Source: Candidatus Poribacteria bacterium (GTDB taxonomy: Bacteria; Poribacteria; DTPJ01; WJIO01). Taken from it: a stretch of DNA of 8,850 nucleotides. Below are positions 1 to 4,515 of this stretch, in pieces. Below the pieces are notes generated by a model, which made no database searches, was not told the DNA's origin, and saw nothing but the letters and a program-made list of their open reading frames with translations. The DNA lies in the NCBI GenBank assembly GCA_014730235.1, contig WJIO01000232.1:1-8850 (forward strand), given 5' to 3'. Both the position numbers and the translations under genes were made by a program. The first letter of the stretch is position 1, and each line of letters opens with the position of its first letter.

Positions 1-38
1 ATTAATGAGCAAGGTGGAATTCCACCTTGCTCATTAAT
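1..38. repeat. Perfect 38-bp palindrome upstream of the DUF6807 gene
   Basis: Two 19-base arms meet at a central GGAATTCC with no spacer and no mismatch, and the repeat may extend left of the window. As RNA it would form a long hairpin ending six bases before the AAAGGAA ribosome binding site of the next gene. No T-run follows on the + strand, so it is not a textbook intrinsic terminator. It could be a transcript-end hairpin of an upstream gene, an mRNA-stabilising 5' structure, or a dimeric regulator site. The palindrome is certain; its role is not. Confidence 0.9.
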
Positions 39-56
39 AAAACAAAGGAATAAAAA

Positions 57-911
57 ATGTTTAAAATCAGCTCAGATAATAACGGTATAACAGTTAAATG
101 GAATAAGCAAATATTAACTCGCTATAACTTTCAGATTGATGGATACAGGCCTTACTGGCATCCCATCCGACTTCCTGATTCCCCTGTTCTTACCATGAAC
201 CAACCCCATGATCACGTTCACCATCAGGGAATGTGGATCGCATGGAAAAGCGTCAACGGCGTGAACTTCTGGGAACAGCCAAAACCCAATGCTAATCCGG
301 AAGGTTACGGTAAAATAATACATAAAGAATTGTTTGAATGTTCCTCAGATTCTCATTCAGCCCAATTTATTACAAAAAACGAATGGGTAGACTGGAAGCG
401 AACAACACACCTCGTAGAAGAGCGGCAAACAAAAATATATACTCCTGAAAGCAAATACATGTTAATGGATATAAAAATCCAACTGAAGCCAGTAGATAAT
501 GATGTCATCCTGGATGTTAAAAGGGGAAAACCGGGTGGTATGGGTCTTTTTTACAGCGGTTTGACTATCAGATTCCATAATAATCTGACACCCGGAAAAA
601 TGCTGAATTCTCAGGATATAAATGAAACATCAGAGATTTACGGGAGTAAAAGCAGTTGGTGCGACTTTGCAGGTAAAAATCAGGAAGACAATCAGGTATA
701 CGGTATAACAATTACAGATCATCCTGATAATCCTCGCTATCCGACCCCCTGGTGGGTACGAAATACCGAAAATTATGCCCTTCTGCAACCCTGTTTATGC
801 TATAACCAACCTTACAAAATACCATCGAATGAAAAACTAATTCTAAAATACAGGATTATAATACACAGAGAGTATGTAAACAAGGAACTTATAAATAACT
901 TATCGTTTTGA
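57..911 (+). CDS. DUF6807 / 'PmoA family' protein
   Basis: A 284-residue protein, about the usual length for this family. The family hallmark is in the first quarter: RPYWHPIR at residues 31-38, then the histidine-rich HDHVHHQGMW at 51-60 and NGVNFWE at 67-73. There is no signal peptide or membrane segment, so it is probably cytoplasmic. The label 'methane oxygenase PmoA' is misleading: nothing here resembles the membrane subunit of particulate methane monooxygenase. The function of the family is not established; relatives often sit in sugar or polyol catabolic clusters, and the clustered histidines suggest a metal or substrate site (inference). The start follows AAAGGAA (44-50) with six bases between. 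It is separated from infC by a mobile element and a strong promoter, so it is not part of the translation operon; its own promoter lies outside the window or is not visible. Confidence 0.85.
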   Translation: MFKISSDNNGITVKWNKQILTRYNFQIDGYRPYWHPIRLPDSPVLTMNQPHDHVHHQGMWIAWKSVNGVNFWEQPKPNANPEGYGKIIHKELFECSSDSHSAQFITKNEWVDWKRTTHLVEERQTKIYTPESKYMLMDIKIQLKPVDNDVILDVKRGKPGGMGLFYSGLTIRFHNNLTPGKMLNSQDINETSEIYGSKSSWCDFAGKNQEDNQVYGITITDHPDNPRYPTPWWVRNTENYALLQPCLCYNQPYKIPSNEKLILKYRIIIHREYVNKELINNLSF

Positions 912-967
912 AAAACCAGACCCAAACTGGATGAGCCAAAACTTCTGATACAGACTAAAAACTTTAT

Positions 968-1087
968 GGTTCTTCCGGGTTCAGCGTGGTTATAATTGAA
1001 AATTCTCTCAGCTTTTCATTCCTGCGAAAGCAGGAATGACAGCATATAGAAGTTTCTTATCTTTACCACGCTGAACCCGGAAGAGCC
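968..1087. mobile_element. 120-bp MITE-like element with ISL3-type ends
   Basis: Terminal inverted repeats of 23 bp (968-990 and 1065-1087) match at 22 positions and begin GGYTCTTCCGGG. The element is flanked by a perfect 8-bp direct repeat, AACTTTAT, at 960-967 and 1088-1095, the expected target duplication. Ends starting GGCTCTTCC with 8-bp duplications are typical of the ISL3 insertion sequence family (from memory). The interior has no coding capacity, so it would need a transposase in trans. The centre holds one palindromic hairpin unit (1017-1038). It lies between the DUF6807 gene and the infC promoter and disrupts neither. A related copy at 7285-7500 is in the opposite orientation. Confidence 0.85.
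1017..1038. repeat. Solo palindromic hairpin unit inside the first element
   Basis: The core is ATTCCTGCGAAAGCAGGAAT, an 8-bp perfect stem closed by GAAA, with one further C/G pair outside. The same unit occurs as two inverted arms at 3230-3308 and, with a different loop (TAAG), at 7382-7453. Here only one unit is present. The ATTCC...GGAAT form resembles widespread short palindromic repeats such as neisserial dRS3; that is a resemblance, not a demonstrated relationship. Confidence 0.85.
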
Positions 1088-1161
1088 AACTTTATTTGTT
1101 ACACCGTTCTTCGCAATAACACAGGGATATAAAATTTATGCTTGATAAACACTTCAGATGC

Positions 1162-1190
1162 TTGACTTTGGTATATGTCTATGGTATAAT
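1162..1190 (+). promoter_or_regulatory. Strong sigma-70-type promoter for infC
   Basis: TTGACT at 1162-1167 and TATAAT at 1185-1190 are separated by 17 bases, with an extended -10 TGG just before the -10 hexamer. Transcription should start near 1197, giving an infC leader of about 125 bases. It lies just downstream of the first mobile element. Confidence 0.85.
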
Positions 1191-1196
1191 TTCAAT

Positions 1197-1321
1197 GTTA
1201 ATTCAATCCCAACCAAGGTAGGGATTTTTATATCTACATATATTTATATTTTTACCAAATACTAGATAATTTCCATTATTTACCAGACTGGTTAAATTAT
1301 CTAATCCGGAGGTGGTATTTT
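1197..1321 (+). promoter_or_regulatory. Structured infC leader with two hairpins
   Basis: AATCCC (1205-1210) pairs with GGGATT (1221-1226), running into a short T-run at 1225-1229 and forming a small terminator-like hairpin. A 10-bp perfect inverted repeat, 1263-1272 with 1294-1303, encloses a further small hairpin (ACCA/TGGT, 1282-1292) and ends three bases before the CCGGAGG ribosome binding site. In Firmicutes and E. coli, L20 represses this operon through leader RNA structures that mimic its 23S rRNA site; a similar role here is inference. The GGATT bases could alternatively pair with AATCC at 1303-1307, next to the Shine-Dalgarno. Confidence 0.55.
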
Positions 1322-1819
1322 ATCGTAAGAGTAAACCAGCAAATACGAGCACGGGAAGTGCTTGTAATTGATGAAGAAGGAAACAAACTTGGGGTTATGT
1401 CTCCTACACAGGCTATAACTCATGCTGAGGAACAGCAGCTTGATCTGGTGGAAGTTTCTCCTAAAGCTAATCCGCCAGTTTGTAAAATAATGGATTACGG
1501 CAAATACAGATATGAACAAAGCAAACGCGCAAAAAACGCCAAGAAACGCCAGAAATCCGTTAAAGTAAAAGAAATTAGAATCCGACCAAAAATCGCAGAA
1601 CACGATTATCAATTTACTAAACGACATATAGAAAAATTTATTGAAAACGGTGCAAAAGCTAAAGTAGCGGTAAATTTCTGGGGAAGAGAGATAACCCATA
1701 CAGATATAGGGCGTGAAAAGCTTCAGAGATTAGCTTCTGAACTTAATGAAATAGCTGAAGTAGAACAAGCACCCAAGATGGAAGGCAGAAGTATGGTTAT
1801 GATACTTAGCCCCAAGTAA
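1322..1819 (+). CDS. infC: Translation initiation factor IF-3, non-canonical ATC start
   Basis: IF3 binds the 30S subunit, checks the start codon and initiator tRNA, and prevents premature 50S joining. I place the start at ATC 1322, giving 165 residues beginning MVRVNQQIRAREVLVIDEEG, which recovers the conserved N-terminal 'N..IRAREV' segment. GGAGG (1308-1312) lies nine bases upstream. The first ATG/GTG-type start, GTG 1358, would remove 12 conserved residues and has no suitable ribosome binding site. The N-domain covers about residues 1-71, including the signature PPVCKIMDYGKYRYE near 60-74. A lysine-rich linker follows, then the C-domain from about 86. Rare AUU/AUC starts are known for infC and allow IF3 to repress its own translation. 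The usual 'FRGRE' is FWGRE here. First gene of the infC-rpmI-rplT cluster. Confidence 0.95.
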   Translation: MVRVNQQIRAREVLVIDEEGNKLGVMSPTQAITHAEEQQLDLVEVSPKANPPVCKIMDYGKYRYEQSKRAKNAKKRQKSVKVKEIRIRPKIAEHDYQFTKRHIEKFIENGAKAKVAVNFWGREITHTDIGREKLQRLASELNEIAEVEQAPKMEGRSMVMILSPK

Positions 1820-1844
1820 CACAGTTGCACAATCTGATCCGTTC

Positions 1845-1873
1845 TTGACTTCAATGTATATATATGATATAAT
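1845..1873 (+). promoter_or_regulatory. Internal promoter for rpmI-rplT
   Basis: TTGACT (1845-1850), 17 bases, TATAAT (1868-1873), with an extended -10 TGA. Hexamers and spacing are the same as in the infC promoter. It starts 26 bases after the infC stop codon. Transcription should begin near 1880, giving a leader of about 208 bases before rpmI, so ribosomal proteins L35 and L20 can be made independently of IF3. Confidence 0.85.
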
Positions 1874-1952
1874 TTAGGATTGATAAGTAAACTATAGCCT
1901 TTAAATTTTTGATAATATTAGAGCTGGCTTCACTTTATTAATCCAATATATT

Positions 1953-1998
1953 AAACAGATAAGGGGTTATTGGCCTTTTTATCCTGTTTTTTCAGGAT
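1953..1998 (+). terminator. Attenuator-like terminator/antiterminator pair in the rpmI leader
   Basis: AAACAG (1953-1958) pairs with CTGTTT (1984-1989), and the inner stem continues through ATAAGG with CCTTTTTAT (some bulged bases), followed by a T-run at 1987-1992. This is a plausible intrinsic terminator. Its 3' strand can instead form ATCCTG (1981-1986) with CAGGAT (1993-1998), a 6-bp hairpin whose loop is the six Ts. The two structures exclude each other, as in transcription attenuation. The likely ligand is L20, by analogy with known L20 leaders (inference). The rest of the 1880-2087 leader is T-rich with no open reading frame I trust. Confidence 0.55.
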
Positions 1999-2087
1999 GG
2001 TCTTTATTTCCTTTGTTTCTTTTGGGGAAAGTGTTTTAATACTTTACAATTGTATTTAAGCCAGTTTTGCTTTAATTGAGGATAGTA

Positions 2088-2285
2088 ATGCCAAAAATTA
2101 AGACTCATAAAGGAGCAAAGAAGCGATTTAAGTTTACCGGCAGTGGTAAGATCAAAAGAAAAAGTCCTTACACAGGCCACCTTTTCAGTAGTAAAACAGC
2201 TAAAAGGAAGCGAAATCTGCGAAAATCCAAAATAGTTCATAATACTGATGAAAATCGTATTAAGCGTCTGCTTCCATATGGCTAA
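2088..2285 (+). CDS. rpmI: 50S ribosomal protein L35
   Basis: A 65-residue, very basic protein, the standard length for L35. It begins [15 protein letters not shown], the diagnostic N-terminus, followed by the expected [11 protein letters not shown] and a lysine/arginine-rich middle ([13 protein letters not shown]). I use ATG 2088 rather than the in-frame TTG 2076, because GAGG (2078-2081) is six bases before the ATG and the family starts at MPK. L35 is a late-assembling component of the large subunit. It is driven by the promoter at 1845-1873, and probably also by read-through from infC, and precedes rplT by 35 bases. Confidence 0.97.
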   Translation: MPKIKTHKGAKKRFKFTGSGKIKRKSPYTGHLFSSKTAKRKRNLRKSKIVHNTDENRIKRLLPYG

Positions 2286-2305
2286 CTACATTTATATATA
2301 GTTAG
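2282..2305 (+). promoter_or_regulatory. Hairpin overlapping the rplT ribosome binding site
   Basis: CTAACTA (2282-2288) and TAGTTAG (2299-2305) are a perfect 7-bp inverted repeat. The left arm contains the rpmI stop codon (TAA 2283-2285) and the right arm touches the start of the rplT Shine-Dalgarno AGGGAG (2304-2309). A ribosome finishing rpmI would open the hairpin, which would couple L20 translation to L35 translation. The repeat is seen; the coupling is inferred. Confidence 0.5.
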
Positions 2306-2320
2306 GGAGTAAATTTTCAT

Positions 2321-2677
2321 ATGCCAAGAGTTAAACGTGGCGTAGCATCAAAAAAGAGAAAAAATAAAGTCTTAAAACGAGCTTCAGGTTTCAGGGGTGG
2401 AAGAAGTAAGCTGATACGCACAGCGAAAGAGGCTGTTGATAAAGCGCTTAAACATTCCTATAGAGATCGAAGAGCGAGAAAAAGAAATTTCAGAAGGTTA
2501 TGGATTAGCAGGATCAACGCAGCGGCAAGGCTTCATGACCTGTCATATAGCAGGTTTATAGATGGGCTGAAGAAGGCCGGGGTACAAATAAACAGAAAAA
2601 TGCTAGCTGATATAGCTGTACGTGATCCAAATGCTTTTGCCGAACTCGCCCGACTTGCCACTCAGCATAAAAGCTAG
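2321..2677 (+). CDS. rplT: 50S ribosomal protein L20
   Basis: A 118-residue basic protein, normal length for L20, starting [19 protein letters not shown], with the conserved [11 protein letters not shown] around residues 33-43 and the block [23 protein letters not shown] around 48-70. L20 binds 23S rRNA early in 50S assembly through its long N-terminal extension. Its globular C-terminal domain (about 60-118) is the part that recognises its own mRNA leader in bacteria where autoregulation is known. Start ATG 2321 follows AGGGAG (2304-2309) by 11 bases. It is the likely regulator of the leader structures at 1953-1998 and perhaps 1197-1321. Confidence 0.97.
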   Translation: MPRVKRGVASKKRKNKVLKRASGFRGGRSKLIRTAKEAVDKALKHSYRDRRARKRNFRRLWISRINAAARLHDLSYSRFIDGLKKAGVQINRKMLADIAVRDPNAFAELARLATQHKS

Positions 2678-2706
2678 CATGTAATATTGAGGGGGAAGCT
2701 AGGAAT

Positions 2707-2850
2707 ATGGAAAAAGGTGTCTATTGGGCGGTATTCGAAACCATAGGTTCAATAGAAGCCTATCTGACATATTGTAAAGCTGATGAAATCTTTTCGGATT
2801 CATCTGCTGACTCAAATGTTGTAGAAGAAAAAGACGTTGATGGAGATTAA
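2707..2850 (+). CDS. YqzL-like small protein
   Basis: A 47-residue ORF too short for most gene callers: MEKGVYWAVFETIGSIEAYL followed by an acidic tail ending EKDVDGD. The segment W-A-V-F-E-x-x-G-S-I-E-A-Y-L at residues 7-20 matches the core of the YqzL family (small Firmicute proteins of unknown function, 'W.vF..TGsieaYL'). GAGGGGGAAG (2689-2698) is the ribosome binding site, and the gene begins 29 bases after the rplT stop. The strong SD, family match and operon position argue for a real gene. Its stop codon lies inside stem I of the pheST T-box, so its translation may affect that riboswitch. No function is claimed. Confidence 0.75.
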   Translation: MEKGVYWAVFETIGSIEAYLTYCKADEIFSDSSADSNVVEEKDVDGD

Positions 2851-3123
2851 GTAAGCCGGGATTAACTTTTAAACAGGGAACAGGTGTCATCGATTGAAAG
2901 CACCTGATGAAAGACCTGGGCTGAATTTCACTCCGAAGTCGTCAGGCTGAAATTTCCCAAAAAGGTTAAATTAAGCCTGTACCGGTGTGTATTCACCGTT
3001 ATCAAAGAAAGAGGGTTCAATTTCTATTTTTATGGCAGATAGAAGTGAACCAAATAGGGTGGTACCGCGAATAATTAAGCTTGTGATTTTCGTCCCTTGG
3101 GATGGATCACAAGCTTTTTTTTT
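2842..3123 (+). ncRNA. T-box riboswitch, tRNA-Phe specific, controlling pheST
   Basis: The hallmark T-box AGGGTGGTACCGCG is at 3056-3069, followed by an intrinsic terminator. Stem I can be drawn: GGAG (2842-2845) with CTCC (2931-2934); AGCC (2853-2856) with GGCT (2919-2922); CAGG (2874-2877) with CCTG (2915-2918); distal hairpin CAGGTG (2881-2886) with CACCTG (2901-2906). Facing AGTA (2850-2853) is the specifier loop GAATTTCA (2923-2930), whose TTC at 2927-2929 is a phenylalanine codon. Next come stem II (CAGGCT 2943-2948 with AGCCTG 2974-2979), a CGGTG/CACCG hairpin (2983-2998), and stem III (GGTTCA 3014-3019 with TGAACC 3046-3051). Uncharged tRNA-Phe should stabilise the antiterminator and allow pheST transcription. 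I see no promoter between rplT and stem I, so it is probably fed by read-through. Confidence 0.95.
3077..3123 (+). terminator. T-box intrinsic terminator
   Basis: AAGCTTGTGAT (3077-3087) pairs perfectly with ATCACAAGCTT (3106-3116), 11 bp, followed by a run of nine Ts (3115-3123). The CCCT within the loop (3094-3097) is the strand that would pair with AGGG of the T-box (3056-3059) in the antiterminator form. Confidence 0.93.
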
Positions 3124-3164
3124 CGGAAAATTTTTTATAATATAGTAATGAGAAATTCTATAAT

Positions 3165-3337
3165 GTAATCGTTAAAAAATGAAAAATGTGTTTAGAAAAT
3201 ACCTTTATAATGATGGTAAATTACAAAATTTGTCATTCCTGCGAAAGCAGGAATCCAGAAAAAACACTATACTGGGAGACTGGATTCCTGCTTTCGTAGG
3301 AATGACAACTAAATTATATCCATTTTTTAACGATTAC
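3165..3337. mobile_element. Nested palindromic element between the T-box and pheS
   Basis: The outer inverted repeat is 19 bp and perfect (3163-3181 with 3321-3339, ATGTAATCGTTAAAAAATG). ATAAT occurs at both ends (3160-3164 and 3338-3342) and may be a 5-bp target duplication; it overlaps the last base pairs of the repeat. Inside is a second inverted repeat (3230-3308). The outer ends differ entirely from the ISL3-like ends of the elements at 968 and 7285, although the core is shared. No transposase is present, and a 72-codon ORF crossing it is an accident of the repeats. It lengthens the gap between the T-box terminator and pheS without damaging either. Confidence 0.7.
3230..3308. repeat. Double-hairpin core repeat (REPIN-like)
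   Basis: Two 29-bp arms (3230-3258 and 3280-3308), inverted, with one mismatch and a 21-base spacer. Each arm is itself a hairpin: ATTCCTGC, a four-base loop, GCAGGAAT on the left. The right arm's GTAGGAAT keeps a G-U pair in RNA. Two inverted hairpin units with a short spacer resemble REPIN organisation. The same module is at 7382-7453. Confidence 0.88.
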
Positions 3338-3341
3338 ATAA

Positions 3342-3370
3342 TTGACTATAGAAAAAGCAATTATTATAAA
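3342..3370 (+). promoter_or_regulatory. pheS promoter downstream of the T-box
   Basis: TTGACT (3342-3347), 17 bases, TATAAA (3365-3370). The -35 and spacing are identical to the other two promoters in the window. The start near 3377 would leave a leader of about 24 bases holding only the AGAGG ribosome binding site. It lies beyond the T-box terminator, so transcripts from it would not be controlled by tRNA-Phe. The -35 box abuts the right end of the palindromic element. Confidence 0.75.
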
Positions 3371-3400
3371 CAAATTTTTCATTCAAAAAGAGGATAATAA

Positions 3401-4417
3401 ATGGAACAGAAGATTAAGAATATAGAAGCAGAAGCCGTTGAGCAAATGAAAGCCGCCGGTGACCTCAGGGAACTTGATTCAATACGTGTCAAGTACCTGG
3501 GTAAAAAAGGGGCTTTAACTGAAATCCTGAGAGGGATGAAAGATGTATCTCCTGAAGACCGTCCTGTAATTGGTAAACTTGTCAACGAAGCAAAAGAAAC
3601 CATCGGCAAAGCTCTGGATTCCGCTACAGAAAGGTTAAGAAAAAAGGAACAGGAAGCAAAATTAGCGGCAGAACATATTGATATAACCCTTCCGGGACGA
3701 CATCCAGCACTGGGAAAAAAGCATCCCCTTACCCAAACCCGTAATGAAATTATAAGCATATTCCGGGGGATGGGATTTCAGGTGGCAAATGGCCCGGAAA
3801 TAGAGATTGATTATTATAACTTCGACGCCCTTAATATGCCCGAACACCATCCAGCCAGAGATGATCGGGATTCCATGTATATTACCGATGGTGTTTTATT
3901 AAGAACCGAAACATCCGCAGTACAGATAAGAGTCATGGAAAAACAAAAACCTCCAGTAAGGGTAATTGTTCCAGGCAAAGTTTACCGTAGAGACGCAGAC
4001 ATTACCCATACCCCCATGTTTCATCAGGTAGAAGGACTTATGGTCGACAAACACATAAGATTCAGTGACTTAAAAGGAGTATTAGTATCCTTTATACATC
4101 AGATGTTTGGAAAAAACATGAAATACCGTTTCTCACCAGATTTCTTCCCATTTACAGAACCAAGCGCTCAGGTTTGCATAGGATGCAAAGTCTGTAATGC
4201 CTCAGGATGTTCCACATGCTCAGGTACTGGATGGCTGGAAATATTAGGCTCTGGTTCAGTTGACCCGGAGGTATTTAAAGCCGTTAATTACGATCCAGAA
4301 GAGGTAACCGGTTTTGCCTTTGGTATGGGCATAGAACGCATCACAATGCTGAAATACGGAATAGATGACATAAGGCTTTTATTTGAAAACGACCTGAGAT
4401 TCCTCCAGCAGTTTTAA
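3401..4417 (+). CDS. pheS: Phenylalanyl-tRNA synthetase alpha subunit
   Basis: The catalytic subunit of the heterotetrameric class II synthetase that charges tRNA-Phe. At 338 residues it has normal length. The N-terminal coiled-coil arm that contacts tRNA covers about residues 1-90. HPLTQTRNEI (108-117) lies in motif 1; RTETSAVQ (168-175) and VYRRDADITHTPMFHQVEG (194-212) form the motif 2 region; FTEPSAQV (251-258) belongs to the phenylalanine pocket; GMGIERI (308-314) is motif 3. A cysteine cluster at 259, 262, 265, 270 and 273 precedes GTGWLEILG (275-283), as in many Firmicute-type enzymes, and may bind zinc. AGAGG (3389-3393) is seven bases before the ATG. It is controlled by the T-box and probably by the nearer promoter at 3342-3370, and is followed by pheT. 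Confidence 0.98.
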   Translation: MEQKIKNIEAEAVEQMKAAGDLRELDSIRVKYLGKKGALTEILRGMKDVSPEDRPVIGKLVNEAKETIGKALDSATERLRKKEQEAKLAAEHIDITLPGRHPALGKKHPLTQTRNEIISIFRGMGFQVANGPEIEIDYYNFDALNMPEHHPARDDRDSMYITDGVLLRTETSAVQIRVMEKQKPPVRVIVPGKVYRRDADITHTPMFHQVEGLMVDKHIRFSDLKGVLVSFIHQMFGKNMKYRFSPDFFPFTEPSAQVCIGCKVCNASGCSTCSGTGWLEILGSGSVDPEVFKAVNYDPEEVTGFAFGMGIERITMLKYGIDDIRLLFENDLRFLQQF

Positions 4418-4446
4418 GTAAATCAATGAAACTATCACATTTCAAG

Positions 4447-4488
4447 AATCACTGATCACCGATCACGGATTACTGATTATTGATCACT
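4447..4488. repeat. Tandem heptamer repeat GATYAYN in the pheS-pheT gap
   Basis: Six consecutive 7-base units: AATCACT, GATCACC, GATCACG, GATTACT, GATTATT, GATCACT, starting at 4447, 4454, 4461, 4468, 4475 and 4482. Five match GATYAYN and the first has one change. It fills about half of the 98-base gap between pheS and pheT and ends 12 bases before the pheT ribosome binding site AGGAG. It resembles the short tandem heptamers described in cyanobacteria only in form. I see no promoter or terminator in this gap. Confidence 0.85.
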
Positions 4489-4515
4489 ATATTATTATCG
4501 AGGAGAATATAAATA

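Noticed and set aside
57-911. Methane monooxygenase subunit suggested by the 'PmoA' family name
   Set aside because: The protein is soluble, lacks membrane helices and has the DUF6807 motif pattern; the name is an annotation artefact.
1301-1699. 132-codon - strand ORF opposite infC
   Set aside because: It is the antisense shadow of the clearly conserved infC gene, with no ribosome binding site or recognisable family.
2655-2687. TTGCCA...TAATAT as a promoter for the yqzL-like gene and T-box
   Set aside because: The spacer is 21 bases, too long for a normal sigma-70 promoter, and the -35 lies inside rplT coding sequence.
3179-3397. 72-codon + strand ORF before pheS
   Set aside because: It runs through the palindromic element; its middle is translated repeat sequence, it has no credible ribosome binding site, and it ends just before the pheS start.
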